64,000 bases of DNA from NCBI RefSeq assembly GCF_900089495.1, contig NZ_LT605203.1, forward strand, positions 62,001-126,000, written 5' to 3'. Numbering within the stretch: the first letter of the stretch is position 1; each line of letters opens with the position of its first letter. The notes under the pieces were generated by a model that did no database searches, had not been told where the DNA came from, and saw nothing but the letters and a program-made list of their open reading frames with translations. This DNA is from Thiomonas sp. X19. Its GTDB lineage: Bacteria; Pseudomonadota; Gammaproteobacteria; Burkholderiales; Burkholderiaceae_C. Shown piece after piece: positions 1 to 9,008 of this stretch. Position numbers and translations under genes: made by a program.

Positions 1-1007
1 AGCACCTTGCCGCCGCTGATCTTCGTGCCCGGACACAGCCCCAACCAAGAACAGAAGTGCTTGACGTTGGCAAAGCGACTCAGGTTGGGGCCGACCTCCG
101 AGAGGATCTTCATCACCGCAGCCAGACCCAGGCCGTTGATGCGCGTGAGATCGACGCCGGCCCAGTTGGCCAGAATCTGGCGTGCGTCGAACTGCGCGCG
201 CAGCTTGCTGCCTGCACGAGGCGTCTTGCCCAGATCGACCTTGGCCGCGCCAAGCTGGCTCAGCAGTCCTTGCAGCTTGGCGTCGCATTCGCCCAGGTGC
301 CGGGCAATGTCGTCATACATCGCCAGCGCCTGGCGCAGCACGAACAGGTGCTCATCGCGCCAATTGCCCGTCAAGGCCTTGGCAATCTCCGTCTCACTGG
401 CCTTGACACGAGCGTTGCGATACCGGGCCAGCGTCTTGGGGTCGCGCTCGCCAGCGACGATGGCGCGGATGATGGCTTGTCCCGTCAGTCCCATGACATC
501 GGTCAGAACCTCGGTGAGCTGGATGTTCATCTGCACCAGCGCCTTTTGCATGCGCTGCACCCAACTGGCCTGCTCGGCCAAGAGCACGTCGCGCTGACGG
601 GCCACGGCACGCACCACACAGACCTCATCGGTCGGGCGGAACGCCGCGCGCAAGAACCCCAGGCTCATCAACTTCTGCAACCACTGGCAGTCCTGCACAT
701 CGCTCTTGCGCCCAGGCACATACTTCATCTGCCGCGCATCGACCAAAAACACCGTCAAGCCGCGTTGCTCCAGCACCTCGAACACCGGGATCCAGTACAC
801 CCCGGTGGACTCCAGCGCCACGGTGTCGACCCCACACGCGAGCAGCCAGTCGGCCATGGCGTGCAGATCGTCGGTCATCGCACCGAACTCGCGCACCGGT
901 TCGTCGCAGGCTTGCCGGGGTACCGCCACCCAGTGGCTCGACCCTCCTACGTCGATACCCGCCGCGTTGGGGAAGACCAGATCATCATCTCGCTTGCGCA
1001 TCGCCAT
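1..1007 (-). CDS. IS110-family transposase, C-terminus cut by window edge
   Basis: The minus-strand frame is open from an ATG at 1007 to base 1, about 335 residues, and has no stop in the window. It begins MAMRKRDDDLVF and shows the IS110 N-terminal DEDD signature: GIDVGGSSHWVAV, then ALESTGVYWIPVFEVLEQRG, then DARQMKYVPGRKSDVQDCQW. Near the cut end is the transposase_20 motif (RINGLGLAAVMKILSEVGP, then FCSWLGLCPG). A GGAG ribosome site lies 7 bases before the ATG. IS110 enzymes are RNA-guided-type DEDD recombinases whose guide RNA is usually encoded in the flanking non-coding end. Here the upstream flank is 1008 to about 1250. The start was chosen by ribosome site and motif position. Whether the element is intact cannot be judged because its other end is outside the window. 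Confidence 0.9.
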   Translation of the reverse strand, partial: MAMRKRDDDLVFPNAAGIDVGGSSHWVAVPRQACDEPVREFGAMTDDLHAMADWLLACGVDTVALESTGVYWIPVFEVLEQRGLTVFLVDARQMKYVPGRKSDVQDCQWLQKLMSLGFLRAAFRPTDEVCVVRAVARQRDVLLAEQASWVQRMQKALVQMNIQLTEVLTDVMGLTGQAIIRAIVAGERDPKTLARYRNARVKASETEIAKALTGNWRDEHLFVLRQALAMYDDIARHLGECDAKLQGLLSQLGAAKVDLGKTPRAGSKLRAQFDARQILANWAGVDLTRINGLGLAAVMKILSEVGPNLSRFANVKHFCSWLGLCPGTKISGGKV

Positions 1008-1418
1008 CGTTTGCTCCAAGATTGTCAACGAACGGCAGCGCCATGGGAGTCGTCGAATTCGACTCGATCTCTCAAACGGGATGCACATCGCTGTGCTCAC
1101 CACTGTCGCCGACGATTCCCGGACCATGCTCACGAGCGGGCTCACCTCACGGCGTCCTACAACGCCGCAGGCTCGCACCAATGACTTGTCGGTCATCTCG
1201 GCACTGCCGTTCACCTTGTAGCCCAAAGATCGTTTCTTCGCGAACGCCGGGCGCCCCCAGGGGCTTGGGATGCTCATGAGAAAACGCACCGCCCCCCGAA
1301 GTTTTCTCATCCCCCTCGGGAGGCCTGAAGCGAAGCGGCAGGTCTGGGGGCGCGCACCGGCCGGGAGAACTTTCGCGCCGTCCAACACGACGAAGGCTGG
1401 ATTGTGGAACCGCAGCGC
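1008..1418. other. Non-coding: upstream end of IS110 element plus repeat
   Basis: About 410 bases separate the transposase start from the EAL gene stop. Bases 1008 to roughly 1220 are probably the left non-coding end of the IS110 element, where the family usually encodes its guide (bridge) RNA; the exact element end is not visible. Bases 1256-1352 hold a dispersed repeat, listed separately. I see no convincing gene. Open frames running through this stretch are extensions of shadows of the EAL gene. Confidence 0.5.
1256..1352 (-). repeat. Dispersed G/C-rich repeat, copy 1
   Basis: Read on the minus strand this segment runs GCCCCCAGACC, a short palindromic block, CGAGGGGGATGAGAAAAC, a G-rich block, then GTTTTCTCATGAG and CCCAAGCCCC. 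The same order of blocks occurs at 56149-56226 inside the glycosyltransferase gene. The paired GAGAAAAC / GTTTTCTC segments can form a hairpin. It lies just past the 3' end of the EAL gene and might also act as a terminator. The repeat relationship is seen by eye; the exact boundaries are approximate. Confidence 0.65.
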
Positions 1419-3554
1419 TCAGCCCGCCGGCAGGCCGTTGGCCTGGCGCACATGGGCGGCGAGCAGGGCGCGCAGGGTGTTGCGGGCGTGGCTGTAGGCC
1501 TGGCTCGCAGGGCCTTGCGGCGCGGCGGCGAGCACTGCCAGGCGGGCGCGCTCCAGCGCGTCGCCCCGCAGATTCTGCGCGGCGAGGTAATGGCCCAGGG
1601 CACAGGGCACGTGGACGAAGCGATGCAGCAGGTCGGGCCAGGGCGCGAGGGCGCCGAGCTGGGCCTCCCACAGCAGATAGGCGGCGTAGGCGCCCAGGGC
1701 GGTGCGCGGTTGCTGCGGGTCGAGGTCGAGTCGCCAGCGGGCCGCCCAGGCCGGTATTTCGGCCGCGGGCATGGGCCGGGCGATGCCCCAGCCCTGACCG
1801 AAATCGGCGCCGAGCAGGGCAGCGGCCTCGATCAGCCCCGGGGTCTCCAGCCCTTCGACCGTGACCGGAATGTTCAGGTCCTGACTGAGCCGTGCCAGGT
1901 GGCGGATGAAGTCCAGCGCCTTTTGCGGCGCCAGCGTGGCACGGCGCACCAGGCCCTGGTCGATCTTGACCTCGTCGAACGCCAGGCTGTCCAGGCGCAG
2001 CAGCGAGCTGTAGCCGGAGCCGAGGTCGTCCTCGGCCAATTGCACGCCCAGGGCCTGCAGCCGCGCCATCAGTGGCTCGCGCACGGTGGCTTCGCCCAGT
2101 TCGCCGCTTTCGAGCAACTCCAGGGTCAGGCGTGCGGGCGGCACGCCGCTGGTGTGCAACTGGGTCTGCACCACGCGCACGAAGGCGGGGTCGCTCAGAC
2201 CCTGCGGCGGCAGGTTGATGGATACGCCCAGATCCAGCCCCTGCGCCGCCCAGGTGCGCTGCGCGGCGAGCGCCTGTTGCAGGCCGAGTTCGAACAGCAG
2301 CAGCAACTGGCGCGCATCGAACGCGGGCAGGAATTCCGCCGGGCCGATGAGCCGACCGCCATCGGTCTCGCGCAGGCGCGCCAGGGCTTCGCATTTCACT
2401 GGCAGGCCGCTGCGCAGATCGACCACCGGCTGCATCAGCATCTGCAGCGCGCCGCTCTCCAGGCCCAGGCGGTAGAGCCGGCGGCTTTGATAAGGAATGA
2501 CGCGGCTGCCCGCCAGCCCGCGCGACAGCGCCAGGCTCAGGCTGCGCTGCACATGCCCGAGCAAGGGGCGGCGCATCGGCGCGCTGAAATAGCCCGGCCA
2601 GGCAGCGTACAGGTCGACCATGGCAAAGGGTTGGCCATCGGCGTCGAGCAAGGGAATGGCGACGTTGCTGCGAATGCCCAGCGCCCGCGCCTCCTCGCGC
2701 CAGGGGGCGATGCGCGGGTCGGTGGCGTAGGAGACGACATGCTGCGGCTGCCCGCTGCGCCAGGCCAGCCCGGAAGCGCCGGCGCCGATGGCTTGGTCGG
2801 CATGCACGCCGACCGGCTGCGCCTGACCCTGCGCCACGCGCCGCACATAGGACTCGAAGCCGTCACCGCGCACCACCTCGAACTGCAGATGGCCGTCGGC
2901 ATCGGGCCGCCCCAGTGTGGCGGCCACCATGCCGTCCAGTTCATGCAGGGCATCGAGCGCGCCGGCGGCCAGGTCCGGTGGCGCCAGTCCGTGCGCCAGC
3001 AAGTCGTCGAGCCGTGCCATGGCATCAACCTGCTGCGCCTCGACCGCCTGGTGCGCCACGACCTGATCGTGCAGATCCTGCATCAAGCGCTGGCCGAGCA
3101 CCAAGCGGGCGGCCTCGCGCGCCGAAGCGTCGAGGGTTTGCGCGGCGCGTTGCAGACCTCGCAGCATGAGGTCTTGCAACAGCGCGGTTCCGCGCACCAG
3201 CCAGGCGACCGGCACCCCGGTCATCGCACGCATGCGCCCGGCATGCATGGACGCCACGCGCACCGCATCGGCCTGGCTGGCCGGGTCGAGCAGCAGGCGC
3301 AGATGCGTGGCCTGGTGCCGCGCGAGCGCGGCGAAATCGTCCTCCCCGAACAGCGCCAGCAAGTTCGCCGGCCCTTCGAGCAGCCGCAATTGGGCATAGA
3401 AGGCGTCGACCCACGGCCCGACCTGCTCGATCAGCGCAGGGGCCACGGCGCGCAAGCAGGCGTCGGCCTCGGGGCCATAGGCGGCCGGCAGATCGGAGCG
3501 CGTGGATGCGGCGGATGGGGGCATGGGCCGAATGATGGATGCGCATCGCGGCAT
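1419..3554 (-). CDS. Globin-like/GAF/EAL c-di-GMP phosphodiesterase
   Basis: This 711-residue soluble protein has no membrane segment. Residues about 30-140 resemble a globin-coupled sensor fold (TGVPVAWLV near 112-120), but I cannot place a proximal histidine and an arginine may replace it. Residues about 195-345 look like a GAF domain. Residues about 360-605 form an EAL domain with EAL at 389-391, SINLPP, LELLES, EDDLGSGYSS, KIDQGLV and EGLET, so the metal and catalytic residues look intact and c-di-GMP hydrolysis is expected. The C-terminal 120 residues weakly resemble a CZB zinc-binding domain (LLWEAQL and CALGHYL), without its first histidine. A second in-frame start is at 3524; neither has a strong ribosome site. 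It lies alone next to an IS110 element, away from the flagellar genes. Confidence 0.85.
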   Translation of the reverse strand: MPRCASIIRPMPPSAASTRSDLPAAYGPEADACLRAVAPALIEQVGPWVDAFYAQLRLLEGPANLLALFGEDDFAALARHQATHLRLLLDPASQADAVRVASMHAGRMRAMTGVPVAWLVRGTALLQDLMLRGLQRAAQTLDASAREAARLVLGQRLMQDLHDQVVAHQAVEAQQVDAMARLDDLLAHGLAPPDLAAGALDALHELDGMVAATLGRPDADGHLQFEVVRGDGFESYVRRVAQGQAQPVGVHADQAIGAGASGLAWRSGQPQHVVSYATDPRIAPWREEARALGIRSNVAIPLLDADGQPFAMVDLYAAWPGYFSAPMRRPLLGHVQRSLSLALSRGLAGSRVIPYQSRRLYRLGLESGALQMLMQPVVDLRSGLPVKCEALARLRETDGGRLIGPAEFLPAFDARQLLLLFELGLQQALAAQRTWAAQGLDLGVSINLPPQGLSDPAFVRVVQTQLHTSGVPPARLTLELLESGELGEATVREPLMARLQALGVQLAEDDLGSGYSSLLRLDSLAFDEVKIDQGLVRRATLAPQKALDFIRHLARLSQDLNIPVTVEGLETPGLIEAAALLGADFGQGWGIARPMPAAEIPAWAARWRLDLDPQQPRTALGAYAAYLLWEAQLGALAPWPDLLHRFVHVPCALGHYLAAQNLRGDALERARLAVLAAAPQGPASQAYSHARNTLRALLAAHVRQANGLPAG

Positions 3555-3787
3555 GCGTCAACGACTTTCCCACGGAATATCGCGCCGAGCTCCGATGCAT
3601 GCGGATTCACGGACGCGCTCATGCCCCTGCGCAGGCATTGCAACACGCGCTTACAACCTTCGCATCCGGGCATGCGCCGCGTGTCGGCAGCGCTCAGGCG
3701 CTGCCGTTATGCCAACCACGCGGAAAGGCTCGCCGAGTTGCACGAGCCGCCCGCCAAGCCCCTCGACCCTTTTCGCGACCGCCCACG

Positions 3788-5515
3788 ATGCAAGCGCCTG
3801 CCGTTGAGTTTTCATCCCAGCGCACTCCGGTACGCCGTGCCGCCACGCTCCTCGCCTTCACCTTGCTCGCAGGCTGCGCGGCGCATGCCCAGACGCAAGC
3901 GACCGCACAGCTCGCGGCGAGGCCGCAGCCCATGCAGCCTGCGGCCTCGGGCGCGCTGGATGCCGCGGCCCGCGCCCATGCGGTGGCCTTTCTCGACCGC
4001 ATCGGCTGGGGCGCCGAAGCCGCGCAACTGCAAACCCTGCAGCGCCTGGGCGCCGCGCGCTATCTCGATGCGCAGTTGCGCCCCGACCCCGATCCGGCGC
4101 TGCCGCCCGAGGTGCAAGCCCAGCTCGCTGCTCTGGCGGTGGACCGGCCGCTCGCCGCACTCGTCCCCCCGCTGGCACGCGCCCAGCGGGCACTGTTCCT
4201 GAGCAAGCGCGAGGGTGGCGACGACGCGACGCAAGCGCAGGCGCGACTGAAAGCGATCCAGGCCGGCAAGAACCAGCTCACCCAGCAGGCCATGGCGCAG
4301 CAACTGTTGCTGGCGGTGTACGCCCCCAACCAGTTGCAGCAGCGGCTCACCTGGTTCTGGCAGAACCATTTCAACGTCTTCCGCGGCGGCAATATCGGGC
4401 CGATGATGGCGGACTACACCCAGCGCGTGATTGCGCCGCACGCGCTCGGGCCTTTCCGCGATCTGCTGCAGGCCACCATGTTCTCGCCGCAGATGCTGCT
4501 GTATCTGAACAACGCGCAAAACGCGCGCGGCCATGTCAACGAAAACTACGCCCGCGAGGTGATGGAACTGCACACCCTGGGTGTGGGCGCCGGCTACACC
4601 CAGGCGGATGTGACCAACCTGGCGCGCGTGCTCACGGGCCTGGGCGTGGACCTGGCCGACCGCCCCGTGCGTGTGCGCCCTGCCCTGCGCGATGAGCTCT
4701 GGCAGCGCGGCCTGGTGGTGTTCAACCCCGCGCGCCACGACCCCGACCCCAAGCTGGTGCTGGGCCAGACCCTGCATGGGCGCGGGCTGGACGAGATCGA
4801 GCGGGTCATCACCCTGCTGGCTGACGACCCGGCCACGGCGCGGCATGTGAGCTTCGAGCTGGCGCAGTACTTCGTTGCCGACCATCCCGACCCGGTGATG
4901 GTGAACGCGATGGTGCGCACCTGGGCGCAGACGAACGGCGACATCGCCGCCGTGCTGCGCACCATGTTCACCAGCCCGCAATTCGCCGCCAGCTTGGGCG
5001 CGCCGCAGTTCAAGGACCCGATGCGCTATGTGGTGTCGGCGGCGCGCGCGAGTCTGCATGGCCGCGTCATCACCAACCCGCAGCCGCTCATCGGCATGCT
5101 CGACAAGCTGGGCGAGCCGTTGTACGGCCGGCAGACGCCCGACGGCTATCCACTCAACAGCGGCGCCTGGGACAGCCCGGGGCAACTGACCACGCGCTTC
5201 GAGGTGGCGCGGTGGATGGGCAGCGGTGCACCCGCCTTGTTCGGCCCGCCGCCGCCCTTCCTGCGCATGGACGCGACGATGGATGCCGCCGACACCATGG
5301 GCGGCATGAGCGGCATGGCCGCTGCCATGCCGCAAACCAACACAGCACCACGTCCAGGCCCCCACCTGCCCCCGCCCGACCTCGCCCGCAGCGCCGTGTT
5401 CCTCGCCGCCGAGCCGACCTTGAGCCGTGCCACGCTGCAGGCCTTGGCTCAGGCCGACCAGCGCGTGAGCTGGAACGCGCTGTGGCTGTCCTCGCCCGAA
5501 TTCATGAACGACTGA
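3788..5515 (+). CDS. DUF1800 family secreted lipoprotein
   Basis: The frame is open from 3539, but the ATG at 3788 gives a signal peptide ending in TLLAFTLLAGC, a lipobox, so I use that start (575 residues). The body matches DUF1800: repeated helices beginning AVAFLDRIGWG, then QNHFNVFRGGNIGPMMADY, then NENYAREVMELHTLGVGAGY and ARVLTGLG. The family has no settled biochemical role. It is nearly always paired with a DUF1501 gene, as here, where the next gene starts 17 bases on. A Met-rich stretch near the C-terminus (MDAADTMGGMSGMAAAMP) resembles metal-binding sequences, but this is only suggestive. Export and lipidation are inferred from the lipobox. Confidence 0.85.
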   Translation: MQAPAVEFSSQRTPVRRAATLLAFTLLAGCAAHAQTQATAQLAARPQPMQPAASGALDAAARAHAVAFLDRIGWGAEAAQLQTLQRLGAARYLDAQLRPDPDPALPPEVQAQLAALAVDRPLAALVPPLARAQRALFLSKREGGDDATQAQARLKAIQAGKNQLTQQAMAQQLLLAVYAPNQLQQRLTWFWQNHFNVFRGGNIGPMMADYTQRVIAPHALGPFRDLLQATMFSPQMLLYLNNAQNARGHVNENYAREVMELHTLGVGAGYTQADVTNLARVLTGLGVDLADRPVRVRPALRDELWQRGLVVFNPARHDPDPKLVLGQTLHGRGLDEIERVITLLADDPATARHVSFELAQYFVADHPDPVMVNAMVRTWAQTNGDIAAVLRTMFTSPQFAASLGAPQFKDPMRYVVSAARASLHGRVITNPQPLIGMLDKLGEPLYGRQTPDGYPLNSGAWDSPGQLTTRFEVARWMGSGAPALFGPPPPFLRMDATMDAADTMGGMSGMAAAMPQTNTAPRPGPHLPPPDLARSAVFLAAEPTLSRATLQALAQADQRVSWNALWLSSPEFMND

Positions 5516-5532
5516 GCGCCAAGGAGACTGCA

Positions 5533-6756
5533 ATGCAACGTCGCCACTTTCTCCAAGCCGCTGCCGCCGCCACACTCGCCGCGCCGATGAGCCGGCTATG
5601 GGCCGCACCCGCGCCGGGCGGCCCCAAGTTCATCCTGGTGTTCCTGCGCGGCGCTTACGACGCCACCAATCTGCTCGTGCCCTACACCAGCGACTTCTAT
5701 TACGAGTCGCGCCCGCATATCGCCGTACCGCGGCCGGCAAGCAGCACGGAAGGCGGACCGGACGGCGCCATCCGGCTCGACGCCGACTGGGCGCTGCACC
5801 CGGCATTGCGCGAAAGCATGCTGCCGCTGTGGCAAGCCGGGCAACTCGCCTTCGTGCCTTTCGCCGGCACGCGCGACATGACCCGCAGCCACTTCGAGAC
5901 GCAAGACCACATCGAACTCGGCCAGGGCCCGCAAACCCGCGACTTCAACGACGGTTTTCTCAACCGCCTGGTGCGGCAACTCGGCGGCCGCGCCCAGCCC
6001 ATGGCCTTCACCGCGCAACTGCCGCTGTCGCTGCGCGGTGCCGAGCGCGTGCCCAATATGGCCATGGGCCAGGTGGGCCGCAGCGGCATCGATGCGCGCC
6101 AGCAAGAGCTGCTGGAGCGCATGTGGGGCGGCACCGCGCAGGGCGCCTCGGTGCGCGAGGGTTTTGCCGTGCACGCCACGGTGATGCGCGACATGCAGGC
6201 GCAAGGCTGGGAGGCCGAGATGGTGGCCGCCAGCCGCGGCGCCATCAATCCGCGCGGCTTCGTGGCCGAGGCCACGCGCGTGGGCGGATTGATGCGCGCC
6301 AGCTTCGACCTCGGCTTCATCGACGTCGGCGGCTGGGACACACATGTGAACGAAGCCGGCGCCAACGGCGCCCAGGGGCAGTTGGCCGACAAGCTCGGTG
6401 CCCTCGGCCAGGGTTTGGCGGCCCTGGCGCAGGCCATGGGCCCGGCCTGGCGCGACACCACCGTGGTGGTGCTGAGCGAATTCGGCCGCACCTTCCGCGA
6501 AAACGGCAACCGCGGCACCGACCACGGCCATGGCACGGTGTACTGGGTGCTGGGCGGCGCGGTGCGCGGCGGGCGCATCGCCGGCGAGCAGGTAGCGCTG
6601 TCGCCGGCCACGCTCAACCAGAACCGTGATGACCCGGTGCTCACCGAAGACCGCGCCCTGCTCGGCGGCCTGTTCGCCCGCCTGTGGGGGCTGAGCCCCG
6701 GGCAGTTGCAGGCGGTGTTCCCCGGCAGCCAGCCGGTGGATTTGCGTCTGGTCTGA
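5533..6756 (+). CDS. DUF1501 family protein with Tat signal
   Basis: The 407-residue protein starts at 5533 behind an AAGGAGA ribosome site. Its N-terminus MQRRHFLQAAAAATLAAP is a twin-arginine signal peptide, so it is likely exported folded. The body has DUF1501 features: FILVFLRGAYDATNLL, FETQDHIELGQG, GFIDVGGWDTHVNEAG, TVVVLSEFGRTFRENG and GTDHGHGTVYWVLGG. The family belongs to the alkaline-phosphatase/sulfatase-like fold, and the conserved D, H and E residues in these motifs are probable metal ligands. It is co-transcribed with the DUF1800 lipoprotein, the usual partner. Substrate and pathway are unknown. Confidence 0.88.
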   Translation: MQRRHFLQAAAAATLAAPMSRLWAAPAPGGPKFILVFLRGAYDATNLLVPYTSDFYYESRPHIAVPRPASSTEGGPDGAIRLDADWALHPALRESMLPLWQAGQLAFVPFAGTRDMTRSHFETQDHIELGQGPQTRDFNDGFLNRLVRQLGGRAQPMAFTAQLPLSLRGAERVPNMAMGQVGRSGIDARQQELLERMWGGTAQGASVREGFAVHATVMRDMQAQGWEAEMVAASRGAINPRGFVAEATRVGGLMRASFDLGFIDVGGWDTHVNEAGANGAQGQLADKLGALGQGLAALAQAMGPAWRDTTVVVLSEFGRTFRENGNRGTDHGHGTVYWVLGGAVRGGRIAGEQVALSPATLNQNRDDPVLTEDRALLGGLFARLWGLSPGQLQAVFPGSQPVDLRLV

Positions 6757-6904
6757 AGGCGGGAAGGGGCCACGCGCGTGCATGGACGCCATAGTCCCGG
6801 GCGACCTCCGCCATAGCGCAACGCTGGTGCTGCATGTCTGCGTCAACGCAAATCGGCGTCGAGCGGACTTGCGTAAGCTTGCACCACGCCAACCGGAGAT
6901 CGCC

Positions 6905-7357
6905 ATGGCCGAAGAAGCCCAACCCAGCGTCACCCTGCGCCAGCAGCAGGCCTACCAGTTCGACATCAGCTTCAGCCCCGACATGCCGCAGCATGTGCTG
7001 TCCGACGAGCCGGCGCCGCTGGGCGCAGGCGCCGGTCCATCGCCTGCGCATCTGCTGCTGGCGGCGGTGGGCAATTGCATGAGTTCGAGCCTGTATTTCG
7101 CGCTGGCCAAGTTCAAGAACGACCCAGGCGGCATCACCACCACGGCGCGCGGCGAGATTGGCCGCAACCCGGCCGGGCGGCTGCGCGTGTTGCACATCGC
7201 GGTGGACATCCGCATGGGCGCCGCGGCCGCCAGCCTCAATCACCTGGAGCGCATCCTCGACCAGTTCGAGCAGTTCTGCACCGTGGGCGAAAGCGTGCGC
7301 CAGGGCATCCCCATCACCGTGTCGGTGTTCGACGGCGGCGGGCAGCAACTCAAGTGA
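6905..7357 (+). CDS. OsmC/Ohr family protein
   Basis: The 150-residue protein starts at 6905 with CCGGAGATCGCC before the ATG; the longer open frame upstream has no ribosome site. It has the OsmC pair of cysteines, C58 in LLLAAVGNCMSS and C125 in QFCTVGESVRQGIP, at family-typical positions. OsmC and Ohr proteins reduce organic or fatty-acid hydroperoxides through this thiol pair. This is the OsmC-like subtype, and a housekeeping role other than peroxide defence cannot be excluded. It is followed by a methyltransferase gene 104 bases on in the same direction. Confidence 0.85.
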   Translation: MAEEAQPSVTLRQQQAYQFDISFSPDMPQHVLSDEPAPLGAGAGPSPAHLLLAAVGNCMSSSLYFALAKFKNDPGGITTTARGEIGRNPAGRLRVLHIAVDIRMGAAAASLNHLERILDQFEQFCTVGESVRQGIPITVSVFDGGGQQLK

Positions 7358-7461
7358 GCAGGAACAATGGCGTCCTTGCCAGGCGCTGCAATGGTCCGCT
7401 GCCCCTGGCCTGATCGACGCCCCAACTTCCCTGCGACACATCGACCGACCACTGCCCCGCC

Positions 7462-8157
7462 ATGACCCATCCCGACCCCGCCGCATCCCCCGCAACTTCC
7501 ACCACCGCACCCGCCCCGGCATCACCCGCCCCGGCCTCCGGCTTCGGCGACGCCAGCAGCATGTGGGACGCCCGCTTCGCCCAGCCCGGCCTGCTGTTCG
7601 GCGCCACAGCCAACGCCTTCCTGCTGCGCGAGGCGCAGCGCATGGCGCCGCGCAGCCGCGTGCTCAGCGTGGCGGACGGCGAGGGCCGCAACTCCATCTG
7701 GCTGGCCGAGCAAGGCCATGCCGTCACCGCCTTCGACCTCTCCCCCGTGGCCGTGACCAAGGCCCGCGCCTGGGCCGCCGAGCGTGGCCAGAGCCTCGAC
7801 TTCCGTGTCGCCGGCGTGGACGACTGGGCCTGGACGCCGCACGCCTACGACGCCGTCGCCGCCATCTTCGTGCAATTCGCCGACCCCGCCATGCGCGCGC
7901 GCCTGTTCGCCGGCATGTGGCAAACCCTCAAGCCCGGCGGCATCCTGCTGCTGCAGGGCTACACGCCGAAGCAGCTCGACTACCGCACCGGCGGCCCCGG
8001 CAAGCTGGAGCATCTCTACACCACGCCCATGCTGCGCGAACTGCTGCCGCAGGCCGACTGGCTGCTGCTGCGCGAACACGAAGACACCCTGCATGAAGGC
8101 CCGGGTCACGCCGGCATCTCGGCGCTGATCGACGCCGTGGCGCGCAAGCCGGCCTGA
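7462..8157 (+). CDS. Class I SAM-dependent methyltransferase
   Basis: The 231-residue protein starts with an Ala/Pro-rich stretch of about 35 residues, then WDARFAQPGLLFGATANAFL and the SAM-binding motif I RVLSVADGEGRNSIWLA, followed by AFDLSPVAVTKA (motif II acidic end). The C-terminal half has LKPGGILLLQGYTPKQLDYR, typical of TehB-like and thiopurine-type small methyltransferases. The substrate is unknown. The gene downstream on the opposite strand is a pseudogene. Confidence 0.85.
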   Translation: MTHPDPAASPATSTTAPAPASPAPASGFGDASSMWDARFAQPGLLFGATANAFLLREAQRMAPRSRVLSVADGEGRNSIWLAEQGHAVTAFDLSPVAVTKARAWAAERGQSLDFRVAGVDDWAWTPHAYDAVAAIFVQFADPAMRARLFAGMWQTLKPGGILLLQGYTPKQLDYRTGGPGKLEHLYTTPMLRELLPQADWLLLREHEDTLHEGPGHAGISALIDAVARKPA

Positions 8158-8159
8158 GG

Positions 8160-8940
8160 CAAGGCCGCCCGCAGGATGTCGAGGTCGATGCGCTGCCCCT
8201 CGGTGCCTGATTCAAGGTGGCGCAACGGTGATGGAGATGGGGTCGTTCCTGCGGCGAACGGACTGTGAGGGGCGGGGTTGAGTGCGTCGGTGGCGGCGTT
8301 GACGCCGTAGACAGGGAACCTGTCCTGTGCCTGGGCAGCCAGGGCCCGAACGATGCCGAGGCGAAAGTCGGCATCCTGGTCGCAGGGTGCGATGATCTCG
8401 GCCGCCGGGATGACCCGGGGTTCGCAATCATCCTCGCAGCGAGCCGAGTCAGGGTGCCGTCCCGTTTCGGAAAAGATGGCAATCTCGCCGAAGAACTGGC
8501 CGGGCAAGCGTTCCCTGTTCGATTCGGCCAGTTTCACCCGCCCGCGCACGATTCGAACCATCGCGTGCGCAACGTCACCCTTGTGGCGCAGCCATTGCCC
8601 TCGCGTGGCGTGCTCGACACGCTCGTCCGCCAACCCGCGAGCAGCCGATGAAGGACCGCGTGCCTCGGCACACGCCCTGCCGGACGAGGACTTGATCTGA
8701 CTGAGGCGATGGATGTTCAAGGGCGGCAGCGCGCCATGCAGCCTCGCCGGCGTCAGTCCGAGACGGCCGGCGATGACTTTCTTCACTGTCGCCGTTGAGC
8801 AGTTCCGGGACGAGGCGGCGCTCGGCCGGCGTGAGCGGCTCTGCGCACAGCCCCAGCCCGTGCGCAGACAGCAACTGGCGGTAGAACCACCTGATGCCGC
8901 GCAGCGCTTCGGACGCACGCGCGATGTCGGTTGGCAACAC
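8160..8940 (-). pseudogene. Decayed regulator: LuxR-type HTH plus cyclic-nucleotide-binding remnants
   Basis: Two minus-strand frames together preserve recognisable pieces. One carries PLTPAERRLVPELLNGDS, the first half of a LuxR/GerE helix-turn-helix. The other continues it as VKKVIAGRLGLTPARLHG, so a frameshift lies near 8790. Downstream, the second frame has a cyclic-nucleotide-binding-like stretch: MVRIVRGRVKLAESNRERLP, then GQFFGEIAIFSETGRHPDSA, then CEDDCEPRVI. No single frame has a proper start and all conserved blocks, so I read it as a pseudogene of one or two regulators. Boundaries are approximate. Confidence 0.6.
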
Positions 8941-8944
8941 CCAT

Positions 8945-8972
8945 ACAAAAAACCCAGCATTTACGCTGGGTT
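8945..8972 (-). terminator. Rho-independent terminator of ssb
   Basis: On the minus strand an 8-bp perfect stem (AACCCAGC / GCTGGGTT) with loop GTAAAT is followed by a run of T residues. It lies 37 bases past the ssb stop codon. Confidence 0.9.
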
Positions 8973-9008
8973 GAAAGTCAAGTGCTACAGAACTTATGAC
9001 GGTAGCGT

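Noticed and set aside
1404..4202. Long plus-strand open frame of 932 codons
   Set aside because: It is the complement shadow of the EAL gene (clear EAL, GAF motifs on the minus strand) and overlaps the DUF1800 gene; it has no recognisable domain.
3812..5608. Minus-strand open frame of 598 codons
   Set aside because: Shadow of the DUF1800 gene; His/Arg/Gly-rich without motifs, typical of antisense frames in G+C-rich DNA.
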